Made by a program: the position numbers and the translations under genes. 64,000 nucleotides of DNA from Achatina immaculata (lineage: Eukaryota; Mollusca; Gastropoda; Stylommatophora; Achatinidae). This document shows, piece after piece, positions 61,761 to 64,000 of the stretch (positions are counted from its first letter, which is position 1; every line of letters begins with the position of its first letter). Under the pieces are notes generated by a model. That model was not told the origin of the DNA, did not search any database, and saw nothing but the letters and a program-made list of their open reading frames with translations. The stretch lies in the NCBI GenBank assembly GCA_009760885.1, contig CM019691.1, positions 31,428,314 through 31,492,313 of the forward strand. The letters run 5' to 3'.

Positions 61761-64000
61761 AGCCTTATTGTTGTGATGTAGATGGGGCTTTATGATGTGT
61801 TAGTGAGAGAGTCTCGGTTAGGTAGAGTTTTCAGTATTAGAGTTTTCAGTAGTAGCAGTTTTTCAGTAGAGGCAAGTTAAGTTAAGATGTAGGACTTAGT
61901 TTTTTTTTTTTTTTTGAGATAGCTGAAGTAGTTCGGTTGTAAGTATGGTCTTTATTGTATAAGTACATTATAAGGTTTTCTCCCATATGGCGTAGTTTTC
62001 TTACGCCGACAGTTGTCATTGTAAACGTCTTACCAGCCTGTTGGGCTATGTTTCCATCCTCGTAATTTTATCCCTCATTTTTCCCATCAATAAACTTGTG
62101 TTGTCTGAATATAAAAACTACACAACTGGCTTTGTTGAAACTCTCACTGTTTGACAAGTTTTGTTATGTTGGGAGACTGCCAAGTTCAGTTAAGTTGTTG
62201 TATCAGTATTATTCTGTGGAGTTGAAAGCCTGGGAGTCTTGTTTGATTTTCTTAGTGTGTAAGAGAGAAAATTAGGTTGTCTTATAGCACCAACAACAAG
62301 AAGTAATTTCTAAGCTGAAAGGAAAATTGTACTCCACAAGAAGACTAATCAATCAGTAGAATACGGGTTCAGTTGAGTTGCAGCAAATAATATGCCTCAG
62401 CAATTATATAATACTATTTTACACCACCCTCTCTTTACGATCACCTATTGATTAGCTATTCTGTTTTAATCTCACCCTTAAACCAGGGGAAGCAATCCGT
62501 GTCCCCAAGTAATGCACCGGCCGGAACCTTCCCTTACTGGACCTGTTATGGATACGATATTATAAATGCAATCACGCATAAGTACTGAATATAGTTAAGG
62601 TCTGTGAATTATTCCAGGATCAGCGTCATTTAATTCCGGACAAATTCAGAGGTTTCCAGATCTTACTGTACAATTGATGGCATTTGTTAACTTTCAAGTT
62701 CTTCATGTTTCCCTTACATAACTTTCCAGTCTGGAAACAAAATATTGTACTCTTAGATCTTTAAATATTACTAGAGATGCCGTATCACACACAACGTGAG
62801 CGTTTTGCAGTCATCCCACTGGCCTCGGTGAGAATATTACCGCTGTCTGACCTATCCATCGTGTACTCATTTGTCATTGTAGATGTAGCTAGACTTGTAA
62901 GTCGGTCCGCTCTTTCACTGCTGGAAACATCCGAAAGTCCTATGACGAAGACGAAAGTGACTGTAGAAATCACTGAATGCAACAATACTAACTCAATCAT
63001 TCCTGCGGAATTGAACTGGTGTATTGTTTCTGAGCACTTTTAGTGAGCCTCTTACATACGAGTTTATTTTGTGATGTCAGCAAGCTCAACGTTCAGATAT
63101 AACTATTATTTCCACTGCAAGGTTTTCTGTAGTAAACACATATGCACCCGTTGCTCATTTGTCAATCTGTTATAGAGCAAAAACTGATTTTCCCTGCTTT
63201 TGGCGAACTGCTGGGCTCATCTGTAGCCCTGTTTCTGTGCTCCGAAATTGTGGTTATCTAGAAGAATATATTTTGATTTTGAGAGTGGGCAAACTACGGC
63301 CATCTGAAACACATAAAGATGGCCGCCGGCTCTTTGGAAAATGTTACTGCACATTTTTAAAAAATCACATAAATTTAACATTATGGCATTGCCGTTTCTT
63401 CATATTATTGTAGAATAGTAGCAGTGAAAGATTTAAAGATCTTTGCAGTTTTACTTATTAGTATGTTTTAAAAATTACTTTGATGAGTGTCTTTATAATG
63501 CAAATTTAAGTACACCATTGACAATCAGAAGAGTCCTTGGCTTTACTGGCTTCTATTGTAAAAGGAAAGAAAATTTAAAAACACACACACAAAGAACAGC
63601 GCTTGTTATCTTAAGTCTATGACCCAGCTACCAACTAAGGCCGTTTTCCGACCAGCAAGATTGTTGGCGATGTTTCCCAAAATCTTTAACTGTGAGACCT
63701 CTATTTATTGGTCCGTCGAAGACACTGGACAATAGCTACCGAACATGGTCCAATCCGTGATCCTGCTAGGATTTTCTTTTTGAAACCGGACCTGTCTTTC
63801 ACTTTCCATGAAGTAGTTTCTGAAATACTGGTTTTCTAAATACAATATTCGGTACTTTATGCTTTTATTTTAAATATAAATTTAAACACATTTTGCAAGC
63901 ATCGCTAAAAATTAAATGTTTATGTGAAATTTTTGCTCTTCTCTTATTTGCAACGAGATTTAATCTTTACAACATGCTCACATGCCTATCAAAATCGAAA
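61761..64000. other. Gene-free end of window
   Basis: Poly-T run near 61900-61915 and a short (CA)n near 63583. The frames at 62777-63043 and 63159-63413 have no recognised motif. A gene extending beyond the window cannot be excluded. Confidence 0.35.

Noticed and set aside
62777..63413. Two 80-90-codon plus frames near the window end
   Set aside because: No family resemblance, splice signals or repeat structure; kept as unannotated sequence.

Overview
The window looks like animal nuclear DNA: AT-rich, intron-containing and dominated by transposable elements (TEs). The mix of elements suggests a lophotrochozoan, most likely a mollusc: RTE-type LINEs with simple-repeat tails, tRNA-derived SINEs, mariner, piggyBac-like and hAT fossils, and AIG1/GIMAP-type GTPases with coiled-coil tails. 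The species cannot be named from sequence alone. Only three host loci can be supported: one nucleolar ribosome-biogenesis gene (NOP16) and two copies of an AIG1-type GTPase gene. Everything else recognisable is repeat-derived.

Region 1 (1-15 kb): a complete five-exon NOP16 gene lies on the minus strand between 14457 and 6100. The exons join in frame to 177 codons plus a stop. All four introns have GT-AG ends and are filled with TE fragments: LINE family A, family H, a CR1-like 3' end, a SINE, repeat D and the 3' end of LINE F. Downstream of NOP16 are a family H LINE, a family A fragment and a TTAA-flanked piggyBac-like MITE.

Region 2 (15-28 kb): this is repeat-only. It holds nested family A fragments with a visible target-site duplication (TSD), a long foldback palindrome, a 47-bp minisatellite split by a LINE insertion, a 1.8-kb composite repeat D with three internal tandem expansions, a 26-bp minisatellite, a LINE 3' end with a CCHC zinc motif, and a 33-bp minisatellite.

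Region 3 (28-62 kb): this is a duplicated AIG1 neighbourhood. Colinear anchors (5' flank, gene, 3' flank, two distal anchors) place one copy at about 36.7-47.2 kb and another at about 51.3-60.9 kb. A third, geneless 5' flank lies at 28.1-28.7 kb. Copy 2 (55038-56303) is intact at 421 codons. Copy 1 (36859-38132) has a one-base deletion that separates the GTPase domain from the coiled-coil tail. TEs have since filled both copies: a family A LINE with an intact 743-codon ORF, a decayed jockey-like LINE carrying two nested insertions, a Ty3/gypsy-hAT chimera, an internally deleted mariner, a near full-length RTE-like LINE with a 9-bp TSD, SINEs and a CR1-like LINE.

Region 4 (61-64 kb): short tandem repeats, then about 2.2 kb in which nothing was recognised.

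Family letters (A, B, D, E, F, H) are working names for repeats compared within this window. No database was consulted.
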